DNA from: Gracilaria gracilis
Taxonomy: Eukaryota; Rhodophyta; Florideophyceae; Gracilariales; Gracilariaceae
Length of the DNA stretch: 64,000 bases
NCBI GenBank assembly: GCA_030374805.1
Contig: JARGSG010000223.1
Location: 620,001 to 684,000, forward strand
Direction of reading: 5' to 3'
Below are positions 1 to 11,966 of the stretch, piece after piece (the stretch's first letter is position 1; each line of letters opens with the position of its first letter). The position numbers were made by a program, and so were the translations under genes. The notes under the pieces were generated by a model, which ran no database searches, was not told the DNA's origin, and was given only the letters and a program-made list of their open reading frames with translations.

Positions 1-26
1 ATTTAGTTCAACGCGTCCCATTCTTC

Positions 27-3000
27 GTGGCCACCAACCTACCTGCTGGTGCCATTTTGGGAACCTCCTTTATCGACCGTCATGTCCGCGCCATCTACCC
101 CCACGAACGCAAGGTAGCCCTCTATGGGTCGCCACCAGTGGCAATAGTTAGCGCTTTCCATGGCCCAGCTGGGGACAAAAAATGGTCGACCAACTTCCTC
201 GAACGACACTCTCCAACAAGGTTCGACTCGCTCAGACAATATGTATACCACCAATGGCCCAGCGGGAAGCTCTTGTTACATGCGAAACCTCTGGACTGGT
301 GTTCTTGCAAAACCACTCCAAAACGGTATCACGAGAACTTTTGCTCATTGCAAACGGACTCATGAACATCTCGCCACGTCGTACCTTTCGGGTCTTGGTC
401 AGAAACGTCTCACACAGAGAAGTCCGCATGCCCAAAAACATGGTCATAAGCCTCGCCTTAACCGCCCTACGGGCGCTCACTGTCTTAAGCGACGAGCTCT
501 GACAGCTCGATCCTAAAGAGGGTAAGGAGAATAGTGAACCCGAGGAAGGGCTCTTATTACAGAGAGACAATATTCCGGAAACGGATTGGCGAGAAGCAAT
601 CTACATTGGTGAAGAATTCAGCCCTTACCGAGGTCGAATCTTGAACGTGTTACAGGAATTCGAAAACATGTGGTCTGGGCGCCTGGGTCAGACAAATGCG
701 GCCCTTCACAGGATTACGTTGGAACCGGGCGCAGAAACAGTCTGCCAAGTTCCCTACAGGGCCGGTCAGAAAGACAGAGAAATGGAAGACATCGAAGTCC
801 AACGCATGTTGGATTCCGGGGTCATTGAACCTTCTAAGGCAGAATGGGCGAGCCCAGTCGTCTCTGCTCCGAAAAAAGACGGCAGTTGGCGCTTCTGCAT
901 TGATTATCGACGACTGAACGCACTAACCCCACGGTACGCATACCCGATACCACGCATGGACGAATGTATAGACTCCATAGGCAAAGCTACGATCTTCACT
1001 ACCCTTGACGCCAATTCTGGGTATTGGCAGGTTAAGATCGCGGAGGAAGATCGTGACAAAACGACATTTACTTCCCACATGGGTCTCTACAGGTTTAAAT
1101 GAGTTCTTTTGGAGTTAAAGAACGCTCTCGCCACCTTCCAGAGGGCGTTGGACATCATCCTCAATAGAGTTAAATGGCAAAACGCCTTGGTGTACCTAGA
1201 TGACGTTATCATTTACTCTCGGTCAGTGGAAGAACATTTCCGCCACGTCCGTAACGTTCTAACTCTTCTACGGGATGCGGGAATCACGCTGAAGCTGAAG
1301 AAATGCTTCTTCTTTCAAGCCTCCGTAGACTATCTAGGGCACGTAGTTCGACCCGGTAAACTTCAGGTTTTCCAGCGGACGTGCGACGCAATTTGGTAGG
1401 CCAAACTGCCAACAACCCAAACGGAAATAAGATCCTTTATAGATTTATGTAACGTCTTCCGTAGTTTTGTCCCCAACTTTGCGAGAATCGCAGCCCCGCT
1501 GAAGCGCAAGCTCGAGAAGGGACAGGCAGACCATTTTTGAAGCCTAAATGACGAGAAGTACCAAGCCTTCCAGGAGTTACGAAATCGACTGATCTCCTCG
1601 CCCATTTTGGCACTTCCGGTCCCGAGTCGTCCGTACATACTGGATATGGATGCGTGTGACGTCCACGTCGGATGTACACTGCTCGAAAAGCAGCCGGACG
1701 GGAAGGAGTACAAACCCGTAGGGTATTGGAGTCGTTCATTGTCACGACCTGAACGAGCCTACACGACGACGAAGAAAGAGTGTCTCGCAGTCTTATGGGC
1801 GATGCTCTTGATCAGACCATATTTGGAGGGTGAACGTTTCATCCTACGCACAGATCATCACTCCCTACGATGAATCTTGAACCTAGCCGACTGTTCTGGT
1901 AGGCTTGCCAGGTGGCGACTACGACTCTCCGAGTTCTAGTTCGACGTCGTTCACCGCACTGGGATAAAGAACCAGGCTGCCGACGCCCTGTCGCGCATGC
2001 CCACAAAGGAAAGGGATGACGGGCCTCTGGAGGACCACATTCCATGCTTCGCAGTAGAACCCGAAGGGAATTGCGACTGCCTTGTGGCAACAGTCAAAGA
2101 GGGGAACACCTTCTATGAAAACATCCTACTTGACTGGTAAGACTCAGGAGGTTACGAAAAAGACCCCGATGGGGACGCCATACTGGCTGTCAAAACGGAG
2201 CAAACCGAAGTGCTTCCAATCCCCACCCGGAAATTCCTCGCCCAGCTGGCTAAGGACTCATGGTGCAAGAGTGCCGCTGAGACAGTAGGAAAAGCAAGGT
2301 CCCGGTTCGGGTGTGACCGTCATGGCTTTTTATCGAGAATATCACCGCTGGACGGCGCCATACAGCGCCTGGTACCACAAACCCCACGGGACCGTGTTCC
2401 ATTCCTCTCACACTACACACTTTTGGCGAGACACCCTGGTGGGAGAAAAACGTACGCTACACTCTGTAGAGATTTCTATTGGCCGTTCATGGCTAATGAT
2501 GCGTACCAGACAGTCAAGGACTGCCGCTCATGCACTGCCACCACGGGGACGCTTCATAAGCATCAGAAGTTTCTGAAGCTATTTCTCGCAGCGGGCCCTT
2601 TGGATTTCGTAGAAATAGACATCTTAGGTCCATTGTCGAAAAACACACATGGGAATCACTTCATTTTGGTCACTGACCGCTTTACGAAACTTACACGGGC
2701 CATTCCCCTACGAGCCACGCAAGCGATGAATGAAGCCCTCGCCTTCTTGGAAAACTGGATTTTCCCTTACGGGGCTCCCCAGTTCCTTGTCACGGATAAT
2801 GGACCCCAATTTGTGTCAAAATTCTTTGAAGCCCTTTATGGGGATTTAGGCGTACGTCATCTCATGACAACGGCATATCGCTCCCAAACCAACGGGCAAG
2901 CGGAACTATTTAACTGCACCCTCGTGGGAAAATTTGACATTACGGGTCTGAACACCAGCAAGACTGGGACGATCTCGTCCAGCCGCTGGTACACGCCTAT

Positions 3001-3240
3001 AACTCCCAAGTTCATCGAATAACGGGTGCAACACCATTTGACCTGGTGCTGAAACGCCACCCACCGGGAATCGTCGTTGACGAACCCACGACTGCAATGT
3101 CCAATACTGGGTCTGGCAAACCGAATTCAGCTACCGTGAAGCGCTGGACACGTAACCGAATTCGGTTCCTTCTCTTCAAAGCAAAAACCCATATGGATGC
3201 CGCGCAGAAGCGGTATAAGGCAGATTTCATTTCCGTGTAA
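27..3240 (+). pseudogene. Element A pol region (PR, RT, RNase H, integrase), decayed
   Basis: Fossil pol. The protease tail lies near 27-200 (ILGTSFIDRH). RT is at about 641-1400, with the SWRFCIDYRRLN block and the catalytic YLDDV box. RNase H is at about 1607-2000 (YILDMDACDVHVGCTLLE, FILRTDHHSLR). Integrase is at about 2210-3070, with the zinc-binding half, the catalytic-core blocks VEIDILGPL and VTDNGPQF, and a GQAELFN-type helix. These are the standard Ty3/gypsy pol domains in standard order. The frame is interrupted many times and cannot encode a polyprotein as it stands. Confidence 0.85.
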
Positions 3241-3639
3241 GGGCTCTGCCTACGTTCTTCCCAGGGGATTATGTTTTCTTTGACAGCACACCTCGGAAAC
3301 CCACCGAAACAGCAGAAGACGAAGGGATTGCACGGAAGCTCCTCCCACGCACTACTGGTTCCTTTGGGGTCTTCGAGGCAACCGAGAGCACCGTCACTAT
3401 CTTGGACGGTAATCTACACGACACGGTCTCAACCTACTGTGTCACAAAAGCCCAAAAGGATCGCACTACCAATATGGATAAACAGGCAGAGACCCCCCAT
3501 CCCACATAGTGCAGTTCCGCCAACCCCTCCACCACCACTACACGACAAGCCGGTCTCAGTAGACGCAACTTCGCCCCCTTGCTATGAGAATGATGCCGCG
3601 GGCGATGCCGCAAACGACACCACAAACCCGCAGGAACTA

Positions 3640-3790
3640 CTCAGCAATGACTCCACCCGCGAATGGGTAATCGAGAAAGCTGTGGACGAGGCCATATCAC
3701 CCGATGGAACACAAATGGTCAAGGTGCAATGGTACGGTTTCCCACCTTCACAAGATACATGAGAACCCCGTACCAGTATACCTCACAACC
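3640..3790 (+). pseudogene. Element A chromodomain remnant
   Basis: The frame at about 3650-3760 encodes EWVIEKAVDEAISPDG and then VKVQWYGFPPSQDT, followed in the DNA by a Trp-Glu-Pro-like region. This is the chromodomain signature (hydrophobic-Glu-Lys-hydrophobic start, VKW-G-P-x-DTWEP end). Chromodomains at the integrase C terminus define chromoviruses and direct integration to marked chromatin. Only a fossil is present here. Confidence 0.75.
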
Positions 3791-4569
3791 TCGTCGCTAG
3801 GCTCCTAACCAGGAAACACCGGAAAACCCACAGGGATCAAAATAACTCGTCTAGGCTCACTCGCTGCGCACGCGCTTGGTTTCATCGTGGCATATGATGT
3901 TGAGTACAAGCTACTAAACGGCGCCACATGCGCCGTGTAGCAGCGCGGCCATGCGCACCCCGCATGTACCACGCCGGCGTGCACAGTGGAAACCCACGTA
4001 ATACACGCCAGTGGGTGGCCGATTCGGTTTACAGTAGTAACTCTAAGGACGGACGTGCACCACTTCAAAAATTTCTAAGTGTTTTGATGTCTCGTGCACC
4101 CCAATTCGGGCATTCCAAGCCTTCCAAACGCGCTGGATGCCGAGATACAGGCAAAAGAAAAAATCTACGTTTTTGGCCCCGTATGGGACGGTAGTTTCCA
4201 AGCCAAATTTTTTTATTCTCCTTGCAAGTAACCCTTCGTACTCATCGCGCACACCGGCACGTACACCGGTACCCACCGTAAACGACAACGTAGCACCGCC
4301 TATTGTGCATACGCGCCCACTGCTATACGCGTACACATTTAACGGTTCCACACCCTTGGGATCCAAAGCCACCCTGAGAGAGGGGAGAGACTTACGCAAA
4401 CACATGCAAAGCCCCAGCACAGTGCGCAGGTTATTCATTATGCCATAGTGAGGCGTGACACCCCACTGGGACCAATATCATGGACATCACACCCCCCTTG
4501 GAATATCAAATGTGAGAAACGGGTGGCGAGGTTACACAAGCACTCTTTATCGATTCGAAAAACGCAAAT

Positions 4570-7352
4570 CTAAGATTTCCCATGACGGGTGCGACGTGGA
4601 CGACGCACAGCGTCAGCCGAGCTGCTCTCCAGAGGTAGTAGTGACTCCTCGGAGTAGGTAACCTGTCCCTCAGCGGAGGACGCGGCCATGAACAGCCGCC
4701 CGCCACCCCCAAAGAGCTTGTCCTCACCCTCCTCGGGCTCTTTAACATCCGCAACCACGTTACCGCCCTCTGGGGAAGCTTGCCCACCGCTCGGAACAGC
4801 CGCAAACGAACAACCACCCACCTCGGGTTGCGCCGCCTGCGAAAAAGGGGCACCCGTCACCTTCGAGACGCCACCCTTCGTTACCCGAAACTGCACAGTC
4901 GTCAACACCTTAGGAGGTTTCCCCTCCTTAGTACACGGCCCTTCGGTGGCATGGCGTGGAGACACAATCCCCTCCACCCCGTCGTCCACGTGATGGAAAG
5001 CCATCCCGGTGACTACACGCATCGAAGTCCCGCGAATGGGATCCGTACGAGCATGCACGTCTCCCCCTTTGGACGGGATGTCCGGGAGATCGAAACGTGC
5101 CGTCACGTCCTCGACAAATTCCCGCGCAATCTGGGAGCTGTGACGAGTAATGATCTCGATGAAGGCCGCTCGAAGGCCTCTCACCCGTTGGGACAACATG
5201 CGAAGAAGTGAAACGTCGCTCACTCACCCTGAAGCGGCGGTCAGAGCGCTCAGAAGCGAAGCCGGCGGCTCCAAACCCTTCTGCTGGCATTTTGCCTGTA
5301 GAGAATCGAAGGCTGCACCCACCTCGGGACTCGCCGCGCCACCTGGCGCCAAGTTCACGCTCTAGACCAGAGAATTGAGCGCTAGGGAGACACTAGTCGG
5401 CATGACGGAAATACCCATTGCGGGAGGAGCCACCGAATGCGACGGTTCCGTTGGAGCAACGGAAACATTCATGGCTGGAGGAGCCAGCGAATGCTGCGAA
5501 CCCATTGGGACAACGGAAACCACACCATCACATGGAGCCATCGCCAAACCGGACGAAGGCACTACGCCAGACTTCACGGGAGTCGCGTTCTGATTCTACC
5601 CAGAGGGAGCACCCCCAGCAACGACTGAAACCTGCGAGCCCGATGAAACAGCTACCAGAGCAGTACTCGAATTACTAGTGGGACTCCCGACAGGGACAGC
5701 ACTCTCATTGCCAGGACTGACTACACCCACTGGAGGGAGGAAAATATCCTCCTCATCATCATCCTGCTGACCAAGGAGCGGAGCGGGGTTCGCGGGTTCC
5801 GTAGGACTGGGAGGCGGCCCAGATGGGTCATGAAGGCATTTGCCTACGAAACCGACCTTGTGGGGCCAGTAGTCCTTGAACTCGGCCTTGTCAGTTCCTG
5901 GCATTCTTTCCCCGACGGGACGAAACGGTGGCATGTTCACGTACGCCTTCCCGTCATCCTTCCCAGCGGGATGCTTGGGTATGCCGTGATAAAGGTCGAC
6001 CTCATAATCATTCCAGAGGAAACACGGGGTTTGGGACCACTCTACGTGGCAGACGTCATCCAGAAGCGACCGAACGTCCTGAAACCCGTATTGGGAACCA
6101 TGAACAATGTTCTGCCCACCCAAAGCGCGGGCATATCGTATAACCTAGGCCGGAAGCGGGAAGAGCAGACCCTTTGAGAACTTCAAGTTCACGTCCTCGT
6201 ATAGGCGCCAGTCACGACACTTGGTGCGGACCGGAACCCCATAACGGGTTGCGTACAGCCAGCCCAGGAACACGAACACGACCCACTCCACAAAGAAGAT
6301 CTGCCACAGGGCATTCGTGAACGATGTCTTTGGTCCTAGCAAGAGATTCGTGTAATAAGCGCTGAACGACGGAGTTGGTATACCCATATAGCGGGATAAG
6401 AACATGATATCCCCGAGGGTGTTGCCAATACGAATATAATGCTGCTTCCTCGCGTTGTTGGGCATGTCAAAGTGCTCCTGGTTGTGCCAACCAAAGAGAA
6501 ACTTATGCGTCTACCTGATGCGGGCGTCATCGGCGACAAACTCTCCTCAATATTCGCGTTCACGGACCCAGCATATCTGGTCATGTAGCGGCTTGAACGC
6601 GACAACCCCAAGAAAACAGTGCCCGGGCGGTGAAATCGACATATTCTCTCCCAGCTGGGCATAATCAGCTGCCAACCGCCCGATATTATCGGCCATCCGA
6701 CGGTGATAGTCTCATCCCAGCAACGGGCAAACGGCATATCCGGACGCCGATTTCCAGAATCAACAGTCCGGATGTCCTGCGAGAGATTTATAGGCATGTG
6801 CTCCCAACGGGCACGCCATGACTCCACACGCCCGCGGCGATTCTTCTCTGAGAAACCCTGGTAAATTGGGACCGACTCGAATCGCTTCGCATCGAAGAAA
6901 ACTGAACCCATCGCGAGATACTGGGATACGGGATACAAAATCGCCACATGGCGAGCGCCGACATGGACCCGCCCAGGAGCCGTGATGTGATAGTAAACCT
7001 GCGTAGGATTTAGGCAGTTCGTATTCGACCCAGCGAGGGTGCTATCCATAAGCGCCGAGGACAAACCCGCGGCGCCGCCACCCGTAGGGGCTGGGATTCG
7101 TGGAATCGTCCCCTCGGGGTCGAACATCTCAACTGTTGTGGAAGGCTGTACGCCGAACGATGGCGAAACCGGTTCCCGCCGAGAGCTCCTATTTTGTACC
7201 CCTCCGGAAGACGTGGCGAACTCCTCCTCATCGGGGAGGAACCTGGCGCCATCGGCCGCGGGCGCGCTCGCGCCCGACCCAATGGACATGGTGTTCCCTC
7301 GAGACAATCTGTCGCGTCTCGCACCACGCCGAGCAAACGCGCGTACAGCCAT
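4570..7352 (-). pseudogene. Element A antisense gene block (unknown proteins)
   Basis: Between the chromodomain and the probable 3' LTR, long open stretches run opposite to gag-pol: about 338 codons from 7352, a continuing stretch at 6145-6465, about 175 codons at 5596-6123 and 217 codons at 4570-5223. The first two correspond by eye to the antisense gene at 20432-21778 in element B. Both share a Trp-rich hydrophobic stretch (LWQIFFVEW here, LWSVVLTEW there) and a similar downstream pattern. The 5596-6123 frame has an acidic DDDEED run, as does element B's second antisense frame. No known domain is recognised. The block is decayed. Confidence 0.55.
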
Positions 7353-8163
7353 GGTTCACACGTAACCCGTACGGGATGCCCTACACCGTAGCAAAATAGG
7401 ACGCGGATTTTGCACCTCGCCAGGCATTATTTGAATGCGGAATACACTGGACGTCACGCCACTTACACCCGTACCGGACACTGCGCACCGGCCAATGACA
7501 ACAAATCTGGACAGCCCGTCTCCTTCCCAGAGGGCATGCGCCACGCCGCGCTCCCACCGCTGCCTGCTTCTCCACCCAATGGGACTACGACGCATTTCCA
7601 GCCACGCGCGACCACTCTCAACCGATAATTGGAACCCGCGTAGGGACGTGCCCAGTTAACAGGCGCAAGGCTGCACCTTAACACACCGGGACACCCCACA
7701 TCTTGTGGTAGGAACGCCCCCGCAGGGCCCACGGTCACACTCGGGTGACGAACGTAGCGCGCCCCCGACACGGGACTACGCCGACACGCATTGTTGAACC
7801 GCATACCCCTTCTGGAAAATCTGCCGTCTGTCACTCAGCACACCCGGATGCACTAGGAATCCACCAGCGAGGTTGTCCGATGGAGACCTGAAGGGAACCG
7901 CTGTGGATGCGAACACGACACCGTCGTATCGGGCATTCGTCGAACGCCCATTTGGTTTTCTCGCCATCGCGCCCGAAAATCAGCGCACCAATATCGCGCG
8001 CTCATTCGGGTTGGCGCTACCACGACAAGAAGCAGATGTACATTCGTAGCGCATCCCCTCGGGTCTCTCGCCATCGCGGCACCCAGTTCATATGCTCCCC
8101 GTCTACTGAGGTGGAACCGTTCGACCTCGAAGCGAGGCCGGATTTAAGAAGGGAGTTCCGTAG

Positions 8164-9129
8164 TGAAATTGGATGCACTGTCCCAATGGGCGCATATTAG
8201 GATAGTTAGATAGTTATTGTGCACATGGGTGCATCTCAGGGATCCCCACGTGTAAGGTGGTGACAGTTGTTCGCCACCACCTACGGGACCCCTTGATAGG
8301 TAGATTGTTTATTCTTTTCGACACGTGGCTATCCCTACAAGAAAATTTTTCATTTTTGTGAGTGCATGTCGAGCGCATTTTTTACGTAGTTCAGCATCCA
8401 CATGCACTCCATCTATATGCCGTTCGCGCTCCAAATGGACACCCTTGTCAGGGCAGATTAATTTTTTTAATAGTTTATTTCATTATTGTGTGTGCGCGCG
8501 GAGTGCATTTGGACATCTCGTGGGGCAGACTACGAACAATGTGGGCGCAGAAGAAGTGCAATGTGTATCGTTTGCACTCCCTATGCGTTCAATCGGCTTA
8601 GCAAGCGTCCTCCAACTGGACAAAACGAAATTAAGTGGCAAACACGGATTGCGCGCACTCAATATGAAGTCCGTTTGGCATCCACGTATCCTTCACAAGT
8701 GCCATCCACCATCAAATTGCACACCCCTTTCTCCAAAAATTTCTTATAGGGTATTGCCCTCGGGGATATACTTAAGCACCTCACGTTGGGCAGAGCTCAC
8801 AGTGGTAAACCGCAATTACCCCCTAGTCGATTCTTCATCGTCTAGTTTCCCATAGGGCCGTTATACCGTCAGTACCAGTGCTGCACGCCTACCTCGTGCC
8901 CCGTTGTTAGCGTCCGTTTGCACGCTCCTCCGTCCCCGCTTGGGCACTGCGCACACTAGTTCCTAATTTAGGCATAGTACACGGCCGTAGCTGTTGCTGT
9001 ATTACAGATGGTAGTATTGCCGCTTCCACTACCGAGCTGCTGGATCCGAAAAATGTATGTAATCATTCTTCGCGGGCGCCCAATATCGTGTTGACCGTTG
9101 TTGCTGTGGAACAGCCCATCCTGCACACA
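8164..9129 (+). repeat. Putative 3' LTR of element A
   Basis: A purine-rich run (AAGAAGGGAG, 8148-8157) is followed by TG at 8164, much as the polypurine tract of element B precedes its LTR. A CACACA end occurs at 9124-9129. No second copy exists in the window for comparison, so both borders are tentative. No convincing gene is seen inside. Confidence 0.3.
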
Positions 9130-9713
9130 TTTCGCACGGGTGTCATGGCAGATGCTGTGAGGCAGCTCATTGATAAAACATGGGCATAGGCTGGAAGGCG
9201 TGATGAATTTGCTCGCTAATTTGGCTACTATACCTGAGTATGCGTGTTATGTTCAGTACCTTAACGGAGAGACTGGTGGGCCTATACCCTTTCTCTAATC
9301 GCACAAGCATAAACAGTGGCGAAACGCCTTTGAAAAGATGAATAGGAGCATAGGTTAAATGATACTGTAAAAAAGATTGCAGTTTACTGGGCATGCTTGA
9401 AGATTTCACCGGTCTCCAATGTATGCAGTCGTCACTAATCTCCATTGCGCATTCAGCACGCCAAGAAGAAAGATTCGCTTGAGACCCTTGATTGCTACGA
9501 GATCCTCTCGCTTGGAGAAGATTAAAGATGCAGGGCAATCAAAATCCTCTACTTTCCAACTACTTGACTTGCATGCGTCATAACAAGCGCGGACTTTATC
9601 ACTACGTTGACAAATATCGTCCTCGATAACGTCTCTAGGGCCCGCATCTTTGTTATCTACGCAGAAATCGTGGAGTTTCATACAAACAAGGATAATTTCA
9701 GAACCAGCCGACA

Positions 9714-10564
9714 TGTATTGCAACGCTTTTGGCGGGAAAAGCGAAACAGTCACGAAGATGTTCGGGATCTTCCTCTCGGGGAGGTGGAACAGCAAACGGA
9801 GCACTCCGGAAATGACACGACAACCGGGTGTAAACCGAGGTCAAACCGTCACGACGAGCGTCGGAGTGTACAGTGCGGACCGGGTACCGTGTAGGGACAC
9901 GTGCGAAGAGCGGTCTCAAGACTGAACCTCGTAAGAGTGGAACGGCGACGACACGATGTCGGACGGCGAGCCACGTGAGAGTGGGCAGTAGAACAAACCC
10001 AAAAAGGGGCGAAGAGGTCCACAAGAGTGGGGATAGGTGCGTAACACACAAACAAAACCCAATACTGGGGCGAGTATACGACAGTAGTCGGGGCGACACA
10101 CACACGCAGTGGCAATCCTCTACGCGCCACAAGAGTGGGTAAGTATACGTGAACAACGCGGTTGTCACTCCACTTGGAGGTAAACAGTCCACGAAGGCAT
10201 GATAGTTAGAGCCAGGAAGCCCTTGCTTGACAAGGGTGATTTACTGAGGGAACATAGCTCCACCTACTAAGTAGTGGGCTCGGCGCGGCCCCTGACAGTG
10301 GGCGCGCCGGCCAAATAAAGTATGAAATATATCTAGTAAATACAGCAATGCTGGTGGCATCGCCTCCTGGGTATCCGTGCAACCCGTGTTACCATCACGC
10401 CCGCTGGGCGGTAGCTCAGGCCGTGCATCCCACGCGTACGACCTCAAAAGCCGTCTGAGCGCAACACCCCGCCAGCGGCGGTACAGCTCATATATCGACT
10501 CTACGCATCAATGCGGAAAATTCACTAAGTCCTCAAAACCTCCTCCTACGAGTGTTGTCCTTCA
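9714..10564 (-). repeat. Solo LTR of the element-B family
   Basis: The minus strand matches the LTRs of element B along its length, running from TGAAGGACAACACTC (plus coordinate 10564) to CA at 9714, about 851 bp. It differs from them clearly more than they differ from each other. The flanking pentamers CGACA and CTACA match at 4 of 5 positions, consistent with a 5-bp target duplication. It lies inside the Harbinger transposase. A lone LTR of this kind normally arises by recombination between the two LTRs of a former full copy. Confidence 0.85.
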
Positions 10565-10952
10565 CTACAAATCTAACTCCAGACTGCTCAGAATCCGCCA
10601 ACGTGTGACAAGCATTCCAAATGCCTGTTCCACGTGAGTTCGGAGCGATGAGAGAAAGATGTTGAACGCGTCTTGCCATGAATCTTTAACATGTGACATT
10701 GGAATCGGTGAACTGAGGCTCTCTGTGCAAACGTAGGCTTCGTCCCCAGCAATCCAGAATTCCAGCAATAGTCTCCTATCGGCCAAATACTTTCCCAACC
10801 TCGACACTGAATGCGCTAAAACGTCATGGTTCAACCCAACACATCGTATTGAAACGTCCATGAAACGATATAAAAAATCTACCAGAGCCTGTACAGGCAG
10901 TGCGTAGTATCCTTTTTGGCAGTACTAGGCCGCGGTGTAACGATAGGAAGGC

Positions 10953-11806
10953 TGAAGGACAACACTCCTTGGAGGTGATTTGAGGTACTTAGTTAATTTC
11001 TGCATCATGCGTTAGTAGATATATATGAGCTACACCGCTATTAGCGTGTCGCCTCGCTGAGGTAATTTCCACACATGTACACGTGGATTGCATGGCTCGA
11101 GGCGCCACTTAGTGGGTGTCAATAACACACGTGTAGCAAGGATATGCCAGAGGCAGTGCACCCAGCATTGCTGTATTTACTTAGAGATATTTTATAGATT
11201 ATTTTGCCCGACGCACCCACTATCAGTGGTGCGCCGAGCTCAGTACTTAGAGGGTTGAGCACCGCTCCCCCAAGTAAACTGCCCCTTGCCAAGCAAGGGC
11301 TTCTGGCTCTCACTATCACGCCTTTGCGGATTGTTCACCTCCAAGTGGAGTGACGACTGCGTTGTTCACGTATAGTTACCCAGCCTTGTGGCGCTCAGAG
11401 TATAACCACTATTTGTGCGTCCCGTTCCGACCTATTGTCGTATACTCGCCCCTGTATTGGGTTTGCTTTATTCTCTCTCTCCTTTCCCCACTCTGGTGGT
11501 TGCTTTCTCCCCTTTTTGGGTTTGCCTTTTTGTCCTGTTTTCAGTGGCTTGTTTTCGACACCTTGTCTTTACCGTGCTACTCTCTCTCGGGGACTCATCT
11601 CGTGACCGTGTGATCACGTGGATCTCTACCTATTACTAATCAGCGTCAACGCTCCGACGCTTGTCGTGGTGGTTTGACCTCGGATTTACACCCGGCTTAG
11701 CTGTGTTATTCTCGGAGTGCTCCTTTCGCTGTGCTGCCCTGTCGAGGGGAAGATTCCGAACGTCTTCGTGAGCTTGCGCTTTTCCCGCCAAAGGCGTTGC
11801 TCCACA
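10953..11806 (+). repeat. 5' LTR of element B
   Basis: Direct repeat of 21766-22618, starting TGAAGGA and ending TCCACA. It contains a short inverted motif around CACCCACT...AGTGGTGCG and a T/C-rich 3' half. The LTR carries the promoter and polyadenylation signals of the element by family convention. No specific signal is assigned here. Confidence 0.9.
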
Positions 11807-11808
11807 AG

Positions 11809-11826
11809 TGGTCTCCCGACTTAGAA
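11809..11826 (+). other. Probable primer-binding site of element B
   Basis: Two bases after the 5' LTR the sequence reads TGGTCTCCCGACTTAGAA. A primer-binding site starts with TGG, complementary to the CCA end of a tRNA, directly downstream of the 5' LTR. The tRNA species was not identified. Confidence 0.5.
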
Positions 11827-11966
11827 ACGACTAGTGTTGTCGGAAGATTCACTCGTGAATTCACTTGTGGTGAGGTTAGTCCTTTTGCCCTTGTCTCCAT
11901 TTGGAAGTTCACTGAAAGTGCCAGCCAATTGGCTGTCGATTATCCCGTTGTACGGTTGTTCTTGTC

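Larger units (their letters stand above)
1..9129 (+). mobile_element. Ty3/gypsy chromovirus, element A (left end outside window)
   Basis: Fossil LTR retrotransposon. From left to right: the end of an aspartic protease, reverse transcriptase, RNase H, integrase and a chromodomain, all on the plus strand, followed by about 2.8 kb with antisense reading frames and a probable 3' LTR. The order PR-RT-RH-IN-chromodomain is that of Ty3/gypsy chromoviruses. The plus-strand coding region is broken, with roughly ten interruptions, so it is an old copy. The left LTR and gag lie before base 1, so LTR divergence cannot be used to date it. The right boundary is a guess: it is placed before the Harbinger-like remnant, where a CACACA end occurs. 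Confidence 0.85.

Noticed and set aside
4137-4448. Open frames on both strands downstream of the element A chromodomain
   Set aside because: They overlap each other, have no protein character and lie inside a decayed element.
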